Of a stretch of DNA of 64,000 nt, positions 23,601-35,600 are shown one piece after another. Both the position numbers and the translations under genes were made by a program. The notes under the pieces are model-generated. The model was not told where the DNA came from. It ran no database searches and saw nothing but the letters and a program-made list of their open reading frames with translations. Location of the stretch: positions 26,301,340 through 26,365,339 of the forward strand of contig NC_059077.1 in the NCBI RefSeq assembly GCF_020497125.1, in the 5' to 3' direction. Each line of letters starts with the position of its first letter. The first letter of the stretch is position 1. The DNA is from Mauremys mutica. Lineage: Eukaryota > Chordata > Testudines > Geoemydidae.

Positions 23601-26600
23601 CTGCCTCAAAGTATGCATTTTGGGCTCGATTTTCATTCACACTAAGGCCATTTTACACCACTCTGGTAATATAAAGATGCCTTTTACTGGACATGAATCA
23701 AATTTATGTTATCTTTCTGACTAGTTTATACTTTACACTGCTAGAGCAGTGGGAAGAGGCCATAGCATAAATGAGAATCAGGCCCCAAAATTATACTTTG
23801 AAGCTGGCCCTATACGTTTGCAGAAAGGCATTAGTTGTTGATCAACACAGTCAGTCAGTGCCTAAAAAAAGTGATTACAGGAAATGTAGACTTAAGTTTT
23901 GGTTCTAGGCAGCAGCAGCAGCAAGAATCTTAAGAATTTGCTTAATATTCCATAGCTGGGTTGATATTTACCAGTGTTTGTGGCCTTAACAAGAGAGTGC
24001 ATTATTTTTAAAAAAAATTTCACTTCTGTATAATTGCACATTTTTAAAACCATGCATTCAATATTTCTTTCTAACAACAACTGTTTATACTGTATGATGA
24101 ATGAAATAAGACATGTGGAAGAGAAAAAAATTTCTCTTTAACCTCTGAAGATAAGAAGAGAAGCAATGGGCTTAAATTGCAGCAAGCAGGGCTGGCTCCA
24201 GGCACCAGCGCAGCAAGCAGGTACCTGGGGCAGCCCAGGGGAAGGGGCAGCACGTCCAGCTCTTCGGCAGCATTTCGGCAGCAGGTCCCTCTCGGAGGGA
24301 AGGATCTGCTGCCGAAGTGCCGCCAAAGAAGAAAGCGGCGTGGTGGAGCTGCTGCCAAAGTGCCGCCAATCGCGATCACAGCTTTTTTTCTCCCCCCCCT
24401 GCCGCTTGGGGCGGCCTAAACCCTGCAGCCGGCTCTGGCAGCAAGGGCGGTGTGGGATTAGAATGTGAGATACTGAGCTGATTATGCTGGGAGTTGTGTG
24501 TGAAGGACTGGCCTTGGGCTTGTTCTCATTGGCCAGCTAATTGTAAATAGGATACAGGTGTGTAGGATAATTACCCTATGGGTTACAGCTGCAGCTGTGT
24601 TGATTTGATTAATCAATTAGCCACCATCTTGTATATAAGAGCATGCTGGGAAATGAATAAAGAGGCATATGCATATACACACACGCTGTTTCTCTCTCTC
24701 TCTGCTTGGGCTCTGTTCCTGCTCGAGTGTGATGCAACAAATGGTGACCCTGATGTGATGCAACAAATGGTGGAGAATGCCGGCATTGATGCCGATGGCC
24801 TGAGAAAAAAGACGTGCCTGAGCTCAGTGTTGCGTGGCTAGGAGCCGCAAGAAAGCCCAATAAGAAAGGAGGCGCACCTGAGCTCAGAGTCGAAGCAGCG
24901 GCAAGCTGCAGGGCGTCTGAAAAGGGAGCCCAGGGAAGAGCGGCTATAAGTCGCAGGGAAGAAGGGCGGCTATAAGTCGCAGAGATAAGCGGCGGCTATA
25001 AGTCGCGGAGAAGAAGGGCGGCTATAAGTCGCGAAAGAAGGGCAGAGCAGTTAAAAGGGAGGCTAAGCCCAGGGAAGAGCGGCTATAAGTCGCAGAGAAG
25101 AAGGGCGGCTATAAGTCGCAGAGATAAGCGGCGGCTATAAGTCGCGAAGAAGAAGGGCGGCTATAAGTCGCGAAAGAAGGGCAGAGTAGTTGCTATGGAA
25201 ACCGCTGTGGAAGCGGAAGATATGCATCGCGGAGCGGGGCAGGCTGCAGGAGGGAGACTAGGTCTTACCAGTTAATGATGTTGATTTCCAGGACATTGAG
25301 CACAGCAAGTGTTGAGATCCTTAAGACTGCCCAGGAGATCATCATGTGGGATTGTTACTTCCCCTACAATTACCAGAGTCCTCTAGACTCCATGCTGTGA
25401 AACAAGGAGGAGCTTGGAACTTTGAAATCAAGCTGGAGGCGGGGGTGGAGAAGATCAAGGTCTCTCAGGCAGCTGCAGAACTTTAGTAGGAGTTCTCTTC
25501 AAGCATGAACAGCTGCCTTTCCTTCTAAAGAAAACACTATCTCTGTGCCATTGAGTGCATGTTAAAATATATAAGAACTCAGTTTTAATAAGAGAACAGT
25601 GTTGCTAAATGGAAAGGTTTTTTGTTTTGTTTTTAAATTTTTAAGACTTGGGAGTTAACTCAGACTGCTTTGCAGCTGCCTTTAAATCAGTATGTGATGT
25701 TTTTTATAGAAATTGCCTCACAGATTTTATTCTTATGACACATTCACTACAGAATGTCCAACTTGTTTACTGTCTTTATTTGTGCTTCTCAAGATGTTGT
25801 TTTGAAAATTGTGTTAGAGAAGCTATATTGGAGAGTTAAAGCTATAACTGCTTTTTAGTTTTTACAATTCTATCACTTGCTCAAGAAATTTTGTGTTTAG
25901 TGTACCATGCAATTATTATTATTAAGAGTTATGTTTTGTGTTTTTTGTTTTGTCTTGTGATGTCTTCTGGCCAGAATTGTTGTTGTTGTTAAGTGATGTG
26001 TTTTTAACAGAGAAGGGGGAATACCCCCCCCATCCTCAGTGTCAGTTTGATCGCCTGACATCTGAGGAATGCTTTGGTAAAACAGAGAGGGGGGAATCCT
26101 GTAAAATTCACATCACTTGTTTGTTGTATTTTGTCTTTGTTTGTTTGGTGTTTTTGTGGTTATATGTTAATGATTGCATGGTTATATAGGTTTTAATTTT
26201 TGGCTTGTGAACAGATTATTTAGTGGTCGTGTATTGTGATTTTATTTGAAGGCTCTGAGGCAGATCCTCAGCTGGTGTTATTTTACACCAGCTGAGGACC
26301 TGCACCTATCTGTTTTAAACATTATTGTTCTTTAGTTTTTCACCATAATATTTATTATGATAATTTAAACTTCTTGGACAAGACTAAGATAGATTGTGGT
26401 GTTATAAGTTGGAAATGTTTTGTGAATGTTTTTTATCCTCTTTTCCTTTCCCTCTTCTTTATTTTGAATAGAGGGGGGAGATGTGGGATTAGAATGTGAG
26501 ATACTGAGCTGATTATGCTGGGAGTTGTGTGTGAAGGACTGGCCTTGGGCTTGTTCTCATTGGCCAGCTAATTGTAAATAGGATACAGGTGTGTAGGATA

Positions 26601-29600
26601 ATTACCCTATGGGTTACAGCTGCAGCTGTGTTGATTTGATTAATCAATTAGCCACCATCTTGTATATAAGAGCATGCTGGGAAATGAATAAAGAGGCATA
26701 TGCATATACACACACGCTGTTTCTCTCTCTCTCTGCTTGGGGCGGCCTAAACCCTGCAGCCGGCTCTGGCAGCAAGGGCGGTTCAGGTTGGACATTACAA
26801 AAAACACTGGAATAAATTGCCTAGGGAGGATGCAGAATCTGCATCATTGGAGAATTTTAAGAGCAGGTTAGACAAACACCTGTCAGGGATGGTCTAGATA
26901 ATACTTAGTCCTGCCTTGAGTGCAGGGGACTGGACTAAATGACCTCTCGAGGTCCTTTCCAGTCCTACGCTTCAATGATTCTATGATTCATAAGCAAAAA
27001 ATCATGACACTTTATTAAAGGTGCACTGCCTTATACAGACCCAATATTACATTTGTACGTGAGCTAAGGTATTTCAAAATTTAATCAATGGGAAATCCTG
27101 ATTCTTATTTTTGATCATTTTTTTTTGTGAATAGCATAATTCAGAACAATATATGCAGCAGTGTTGGTGTTAACTACATTATGCTGCAAGAATAGATATA
27201 AAAATAAAACAGTGAAAAATTACATTGGGTTATTGCTTACCTTTCCCAAGCATCTTTATTGGAGGATTCATGCTGAAAAAAATGCAATCTTCATTAAATA
27301 ATTATAATCAATGAACAGACTTTCTCCTAATTTAAACCACTGATAGCCAATTCACAACACTGGTGCTGCACATTACCTATTGTTAAATTTGTGCCACTCT
27401 GCCAACACTAGAAATGGTCATATGTTTTTTACCAGTGTATCAGGTAAACATGTTCAGAATTGATCTACTCTGTTTCTACTCTATTTCTCCATCACTGGTA
27501 ACACTGGAGGAGATGCACCAGTCTTATGACAACTGTGGGAGATAACCCAGAAACTGTAATTGTTGACAAAGCCAATGGGAGAAGGATTGGACCAAATAAA
27601 GTGGTTCTGCTGTGATTTTTTTTAAATGTTTCTCCATATTTCATAGTCTTCTTTTAGACAGAGAGCATGTGATTTGTGGCTTCATTGAGTATTTGGAATC
27701 AGAAATTATGGAGAACTGCTTGTGAGAATTGGAGAGGTTTTTTTGAATAGGAGGAGGATCCGGTAAGAGGAGGAGACAATCTTTGCCATTCTTCTGTTTT
27801 GCATATTATACATATTTTGGGCTCACAGGGCCAGATTCACCAGTATACAGCAGCTGGTTAGTGCCATGCTGGCGATGCAAATAAAAGTAACTTCTGCTGA
27901 GTTTATAATAAAGTCATGTCACCAGAAAGGCACAAAGTAGCTGGGATGTTCTGATGAATAAAGCCCTCTGTTTTTCACAGCAAAAATAATATTTTAATTT
28001 AGTGAGTGAGTTCTTTGGGTAAATAAAAACATTTTGTTAACACAGAATGCTTATATTATACAACTGAAAATATGTCCTCTGGACAGTTCTAAGACCATTT
28101 TATAGGATGATTTCATGTTATAGGCTTGCATAAATCAATTAGTAAGCATTTTGGACCCAGTTCAGCAGTACATCCCTATTCATCAAAGGACTTAAGTACA
28201 TGCTTCACTTTAAGCACATGCTGAAGTCCCACTGAAATCAATGTTTTACTGAATAGAGAAGAACATATGAATGTGTGTACACGCTGTGCTGGATTGGGAC
28301 ATCTGTTCTCTTTGAATCTGAAGTCAAATGTATGCGCTTCATACATTCTGTCATTACTAAAGATAGCATAGCATGGGAAAGGACATGCTGCAGTAGGCAA
28401 TGGAGAGCAATATTATTTCAAAATCTGTTTATCTGTGTGCAGTTTGATTCGTGACTGATTAAATTGCTATGAGAACATGTTAGTAGCACATGATCAACAC
28501 AATGTTAGCATTAGTTGTAGTGCACTATGTTTTCATGGCAGACTCTTACAAGGAACCTCCATTATCTTCTGCATCATTGTCTTTGGTTGTTTTCTCTCGT
28601 ACACTTTTCTTTTTGTCATCTTTTCCCTTTAACATCTTCAAAAGTCCCCAGGACCGGGAGTCATTCTTATCTTCATCCTGTGATATAGACCTTTGGAGTA
28701 TGCATGCAATTATCACAATGCAGAATGGGACATTCTTTCTCAAAAAGGCCATTTTCAGCTCTTGGTTGATGCACGTAATTCTCGTTACTGAGAACTAGGG
28801 GCATGCCATGAAGTGAGAATAGACACCTATTAACTTATTTTCTAAAATGTTAGTACTTAATAAATATAGAATTAAAAATGTTATTAGAACAACAGCCATA
28901 CAAAAACAAGTGGCTAACTACAGCCCGGATCCTGGAAATACATAACCACATGCCTAACTCTTGCATAGTCTTATGCAGCTCAATAAGACTACACATATGA
29001 GTATAATTAGGCATATGCTGTAGGATCAGGGTCTAAGGCCCCAATCCTGTAATTGGCTCACTGCAGTTGCAAAGGTCTGCTTGAGCAGCGTTGGTTGCAG
29101 ACTGAGGCCTATACAGCACAAACACACAAGATTGGACATACTGCAGTGTACTTACGGCAAAGTAGAGAGTGTTAAGTACAACTCTGCATTGCACTGGAAG
29201 CCTTCCCAACAGTGCAGTGTAATGTATAGGAGAGGGAAGGTGGAAGGAGTCAGAAAGTATCCCGTTTTAGGCATTTATAATGAGTAACATCCTGGACTGG
29301 AAGAAAATGATCCAGCTCTTTTAGGTCATTCACATTTAACGTTTGTATGTTGTCATTTAGCAAGCAACATCTGTACCTTTCTTTCCTTTCCTCTAAGGAT
29401 TATTCTGTCCAGTTGTGTTTTGGATGCAGCTTCTTTTGCTGCCTTTATTAATCCAGTCCACACATTAATTATCCTATTGTTTAAAAAAAATCTTTCCAGA
29501 AGTACCATAGAATTCAGTTCTTATCTTCAGATCATGCCTTCTTGTTTCTGAATCTGTTCACTGCTGGAATAGTTTGGTGGCATTCAAGTTCTGTGTGTCT

Positions 29601-32600
29601 TTTTGAAGTCAGTGGAACCATTCATGTTTACACCAACTGAAGAGCTAGCCAAATACTTGTTAATTATTATCCCAAATTTAAAATGTTAAAATAAAAAGCT
29701 ATGGGACTGAGTTCAAATGGGTAATGATCATAAATGATATAAACACTTACTTAGCATTAACATCTTCATCATCAATTCCATCATAAATTTCTTCATCGGG
29801 GACAGGAGGTGGGAACGTCACTTTAATAGATCAAAAAGTGAAATAATCCATGAATACTCCGATTCTGTTCCAGTGGGATATTAACCAGTGGTTTGCTATA
29901 GGCTGCTACTTTTCTGAGGCATTTGTAACGTTAAACGTACTGGGCTAGGTCCTCAGCTGGTGTAAATTAGCAGAGCTCCTTTTGTCAATGAAGCTCTTCT
30001 GATTTATATCAACTTGAGACTGGCCCGTAGTATGTAAATAAAATAATGCCAATAATAATAAGTTGAACATTGAAAACAAATAAGTAATTGATGAAAATTG
30101 GAGAGCTATTATGCTTTTGACCAACTCAGTAACAGTGTTTGTAACTTTTTCATTTTATTTTTGTGTATGACTTTAGTACAGGTGAAAGGTGCCAGATGAA
30201 CATAAAGGTACCAGACCAACATTGTTAAAGACTGACATCCTCTATTCATGTACAGAAGATGTGAATCAGAGGCAGTAGCAATGAAGCTTCCGCATATTGG
30301 CCCCTACCATGCCTCAATCGTGATCTATGGGCATCACCTGATGGAATGAAAAGGTAGTTCAGTCTCCCTGTCCCATCAGTATCTGGCCTCTCTGCTTTAC
30401 TGTCACCTGAGAACAATACTTAGTTGGGTGGGATCTTCCTTCTGCGTTGCTGGGCGGTGGCGGGGGCGAGGGATGACAATTTCCATTCCTGACAAGTACC
30501 CTCAACTAAGCTGAGAGGATGATCAGAGTCTAGACCTATAAAATATGACTGGAACCAGACTTCCCCCTTAACTCTGCCAGTGAACCATCATTTTGACTGC
30601 CAGTATACCTAGCTATTTCAGTGTTTGGTTTCTTTTGAGCAGAAACTCTCAGTCATACTGAAATTTTGCCGTTTTACGTGATGTTTTGATGGTGTAGACT
30701 AGCGTCTGCAATCATCCTCAATCTCAGAGAATCATAGAAGATTAGGGTTGGAAGAGACCTCGGGAGGTCATCTAGTCCAATCCTCTGCTCAAAGCAGGAC
30801 CAACACCAACTAAATCATCCCAGCCAAGGCTTTGTCAAGCTGGGCCTTAAAAACCTCTAAGGATGGAGATTCTACCACCTCCTGAGGTAACCCATTCCAG
30901 TGCTTCACCACCCTCGTAATGAAATAGTGTTTCCTAATATCCAACCTAAACCTCCCCCACTGCAACTTGAGACCATTGCTTCTTGTTCTGTCATCTGCCA
31001 CCCAGGGGCGGCTCTAGGAATTGCGCCACCCCAAGCAGGGCGGCACGCCCTGGGGGGTGCTCTGGCGGTCGCCAGTCCCACGGCTCCGGTGGACCTCCTG
31101 CAGACGTGCCTGCGGAGGGTCCGCTGGTCCTGCGGCTCTGGTGGACCTCCTGCAGGCATGCCTGCGGATGCTCCACCGAAGCCGTGGGACCAGCGGACCC
31201 TCTGCAGGCACGCCTGTGGGAGGTCCACCGGAGCCACCTGCCGCCCTCCCGTGGCACACCGCCCCAAGCACGCGCTTGGTGTGCTGGGGTCTGGAGCCGG
31301 TCCTGCTGCCACCACTGAGAACAGTCTAGCTCCATCCTCTGTGGACCCCCCTTCAGGTAGTTGAAGGCTGCTATGAAATCCCCACCTCACTCTTCTGCAG
31401 ACTAAATAACCCCAGTTCCCTCAGCCTCTCCTTGTAAGTCATGTGCCCCAGCCCCATAATCATTTTCGTTGCCCTTCGCTGGAATCTCTCCAATTTGTCC
31501 ACATCCCTTCTGTAGTGGGGGAGGGGGACCAAAACTGGATGCAATACTCCAGGTGTGGCCTCACCAGTGTTGAATAGAGGGGAATAATTACTTCCCTCGA
31601 TCTGCTGGCAATGCTCCTATTAATACAGCCCAATATGCCGTTGGCCTTCTTGGCAGCAAGGGCACACTGCTGACTCATATCCAGCTTCTGGTCTACTGTA
31701 ATCCCCAGGTCCTTTTCTGCAGAACTATTGCTTAGCCAGTCAGTCCCCAGCCTGTAGCGGTGTATGGGATTCTTTTTTCCTAAGTGTAGGACTCTGCACT
31801 TGTCCTTGTTGAACCTCATCAGATTTCTTTTGGCCCAACCATCCAATTTGTCTTGGTCACTCTGGACCCTATCCCTACCCTTCAGTGTATCTATCTCTCC
31901 CCCCAGTTTAGTGTCATCTGTGAACTTGCTGAGGGTGCAATTAATCCCATCATCCAGATCATTAATAAAGATGTTGAACAAAACAGGCCCAAGTTTCCAC
32001 AGGTGAAAGGCAACTGTATTAAACCATTGTGCCTCATAGTTTACCACTTGCTAAGTAATATTTGCATACTTGTGGATAATTATCCCATTATCTGGAAACC
32101 ACAAAGGTCTGCATCTGTAGGTAAGCACTAAATAAAACACACACACAAAAATATAGATGTAACAAAAATAAAACTCACCTCCAGTTCCACTTCGACCACC
32201 ACTTTGGCTGGAAGAACAAAAGTTAAAGAACTTTTCATTCATTGTAAAAAGAAAACAACGAACACCCACACTTTTTCTTGACATATGCTCTAAATGTAGT
32301 ATACTTTAATAGACATGGATCCATCCAAATACTACAACCAGATCCTACATCTAGATGCTCAGATGGGCACTCAGGAAAGTAAATGTCCATTTTGTGTGCC
32401 TCAATACTGACCTTCTAAATACCCAAATGTACCAATTCTTTCTCTCTCTCTGTCTTTCTTCACCACACTCATCACTATGATATATGAGTGCCCATTAGGC
32501 ACCCAAAATCAGAAATTGGTTTCTCTCTCACTGATGCGCCAGGGAGCTCCTCATCCCATTCACGAACGAATAGGCTCTTATATGAAGAGAGATGAACCCT

Positions 32601-35600
32601 AAATGATTTGAATATGTCAAATATTTTCTGTTAACCTAGTATTTTACTCCAACAATTGCTGTCCCTACCCACTCCCTCTGGAATAGTTCATCCCAAAGAA
32701 AGAGGCACCCAAGACTATTATAAAGTAGCATTCCAGAAGAAATATGGGACAATTATCTATAGCCATCTATTCAATGTAAAAACAAAAAGGGGACTCGATC
32801 TTGGAAAAAAAGTTAGGTCCCAAATTCTCTGTGTATATAAACTAGTACAGGTTCACTGAAGACAATAGAGCTGTGCCAATTTACTTGAGCAGAAAATTTG
32901 CTCCTTGGTCTTTAAAACATTGTTAGCAATTTCCAATAAAGCATTATTTTCATTTGATTTCAGAAAGAAGTGCTACTATTTATTTATATTTGTAGGTATT
33001 TCTATGGCACTCATCACTATATTTAATTTTAGATGTACTTTATGTTCCTGTTGACATCACTGAGACTATTAATCAACTAATGTATTTCTTATTGTAAGTA
33101 AGGGTGGCATAACCTGACCCCAAAACTTTAGTCCAATGTATATATAGATAAGATTCCATCCCCGATCATGCCATTTTCATAAGACATAAAGGTAAATAAA
33201 TGAAATTATGACAATACACCTTAACTAGGTCTGATCAAGTGATGCCTTAATTTTCTAAATTTCATGTTCCTAGAGTATTCCAAGTGCTATATAAATTGGT
33301 ATGAGCCCATTTTTCTAACTGTGATTCAATGCAACCAATAGCAGGGTTATAGCAACTTAAGCATTCCTACTTTCAAATAAAAAACATACATAAATTTTTT
33401 TCTTTAAAATGCCTCATGCCATCAAATTTAAGTATATCATGAACTTCAGCAGTTTTAGGCTTTTATTAAACATTGGAGTCGTTACCAATGACACATTACC
33501 AGTTACAATAAGTTTTCGTCAATGAGTTTTTTATTACGGGGATCCTATGTTGGTCTCAAAACATATTGGTGCATGTGTCAGATATTTTGATATATGCAGG
33601 ATAATTCAAGCTCATGAACTGAATACAAGGCTATAAATCACTAGAGATGATAAAAATGCCAGAATATAGCTTGAAGGATTTAATGAATTACAGGACTCTA
33701 AAAGCAAGTTCCAGCCCTTTAGCCACTGTACAGCCTTTTACTGTTATTAGTATTACACAAAAGTATAAGGAATCATACTTAAACCTCACATATATAGTCT
33801 AATATTTTCTAAATAATCCAGTTTAATAAATAATTATGCATCCATCCTGATTGGCTGTTGAAAACACAGCACATCTAAATTCCTTGAATTGAGATGAATG
33901 ATTGTAATGTCCATCATGAAAAGGAGAGGTCTAAAAATACTATTGCAGTGAGGTACCTAATGTTGGAATTGACTCTGACCTGGACTAGTGAGTGTAGCTT
34001 GATTCGCCGGTATGGCTAAACTGTGCTTGGCATAATCCAATGTATAGCAGAGGAAGGTAGCTGTAATCAACCTCTCTGCTCCCAGCTCCAGGGAAGCACT
34101 AGTTGCTCATTTGGTCCCCTCTTAAAATAGGGAGAAAATACTATCCTGACAGCAGTTATTTTATGTCCAGCTGTCAAGAGCACCCAGGGGATGTTTTGGC
34201 AGCTGAGGAAAACCCAGCCACCTCCCCTTTATCCCAGCCACACCTGTATGTCAAGAGATGGGGAGTATCCTAGGTACTAATAGGATGGCTGCATGGTACT
34301 GGAGGATTCTCCTCTGCAAAGGAAATCCTCCACAGCCTGGATATGGCATTCATTGAGGCTGGGAGGTTAACTATATTAGCCACTGATCCCTCCCAAGGTC
34401 TGTCCCAGTCATGCCTCCAAACATCCCTCCATATTCTTGTAAAGAGGCTCAGAGAGCCCAAAGCTCATGGGCTGAGGGAATGAATGGGGGTGAGTACACC
34501 TGTGCAGCTGCAATGTTTCCTTCGCTTTTAGGGTCTTTTGTACCTGTGGACTAGAAAGGGCAGCATGCGACTTTAAGAGAGAAGGAGAGAACTGTGTTGT
34601 TTGTTCTGTGATCTGTTTTGTGCTTCATCTATGGGAGTCCTGCATTTCATCTGATTGCCTTCTATGGAGTTCTGCTAGTATTTTCTAAACTTCCACTGTT
34701 ATCATACTCCATTATGCATAAATGCTTCTAGATGCTGGATTCCCTCTTTCATTCTTACTTCTCTCACTACTTCATTCTTTTTAGGCCAGTTACATTTTCC
34801 TTATATGATTAGCTGTTTTTCATTTGCTACAAGAGTCTGTTTTATATTTGCAAAAAGTTGAGTGGTGTCATAAATTGTGGTACATAGAGAACAGCCACGC
34901 TGCTCACGCCTAGCATGCATCTCATTGGATCAAATCCTGAAGAACTTGTGAAGTCAGTGGAAGTTTTGCCTAAACAAAGGCAGTGTAACTACTGGAAAAG
35001 AATTTACAGATTTAATCCAGAGTTTGCAGTTCAAAGTCATTTTCTTCTCAGAGAGTGTAATTAGCTAAATGAGATAGGGTTTTGTCTTCTTTCATACATC
35101 TCAACTCTTTGTGGGAGATCTGACAGTAAGTCTTATGTCACCAAGTATTGTTTTGATTGTATTGACAGTCTAATGTTCTGAACCTAGAGCTGAAATGAAT
35201 TATGAAATGATTTGAATGCCTGATTAAACAACCAAGATGGCTTCTGAAGCTGAAAATATTGACTAAGACAGGCATAGTGAACGGATTGGTTTAGATGCTG
35301 TAACTTAAAGTTACAGACTGCCTGGAAGGAAATCCCACAATGCCTCCAACTCATACAGTGGGAATCATTAAACAAGCAGCATTTAATGTGCCATGGTAGT
35401 GAACTTCACCATGGAATTTGTAGTATTTCCCATTCTAAGTACAGGAAATCTTATGGTAAAACTCAAATGCCTCAGGCCAGCATATGCTGGTTTTTTAATC
35501 ATGCTCACTGTAATTTCAGGTATTTTAAAATCTGATGTTTTGTGTCAGCAAGAATATATTCTTTTTCAAATTAAAAAATGCTTTGTTCCTCTGTTGTAGT

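Larger units (their letters stand above)
24451..26740 (+). mobile_element. Young non-coding LTR retroelement
   Basis: The terminal repeats starting TGTGGGATTAG (24451 and 26482) are identical over the 259 bp both share, indicating a recent insertion. After the 5' LTR comes a primer-site-like TGGTGGAGAATGCCGG. AGAGGGGGGAGA precedes the 3' LTR as a polypurine tract. The 1.7-kb interior has no gag, pol or env and carries 26-bp tandem repeats plus a palindromic MITE-like hairpin (26264-26305). It must be mobilised in trans if at all. The 3' LTR is cut short at GCTTGG. Confidence 0.85.
30729..31998 (-). mobile_element. CR1 LINE, 3' part, interrupted by a hAT MITE
   Basis: From AGAATCATAGAAGATTAGGG (CR1 3' end in reverse) to about 31998. 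It includes a minus-strand reverse-transcriptase frame (about 31460-31998) with [26 protein letters not shown] (FADD-type motif, here TDD) and [16 protein letters not shown] 303-bp hAT MITE sits inside at 31003. Confidence 0.9.

Noticed and set aside
24931..25172. CRISPR-like regularly spaced repeats
   Set aside because: The 26-bp steps are contiguous tandem repeats with no unique spacers, inside an LTR element of a vertebrate genome.
30900..31390. Open frames of up to 161 codons on both strands
   Set aside because: Same palindromic hAT MITE read through into CR1.
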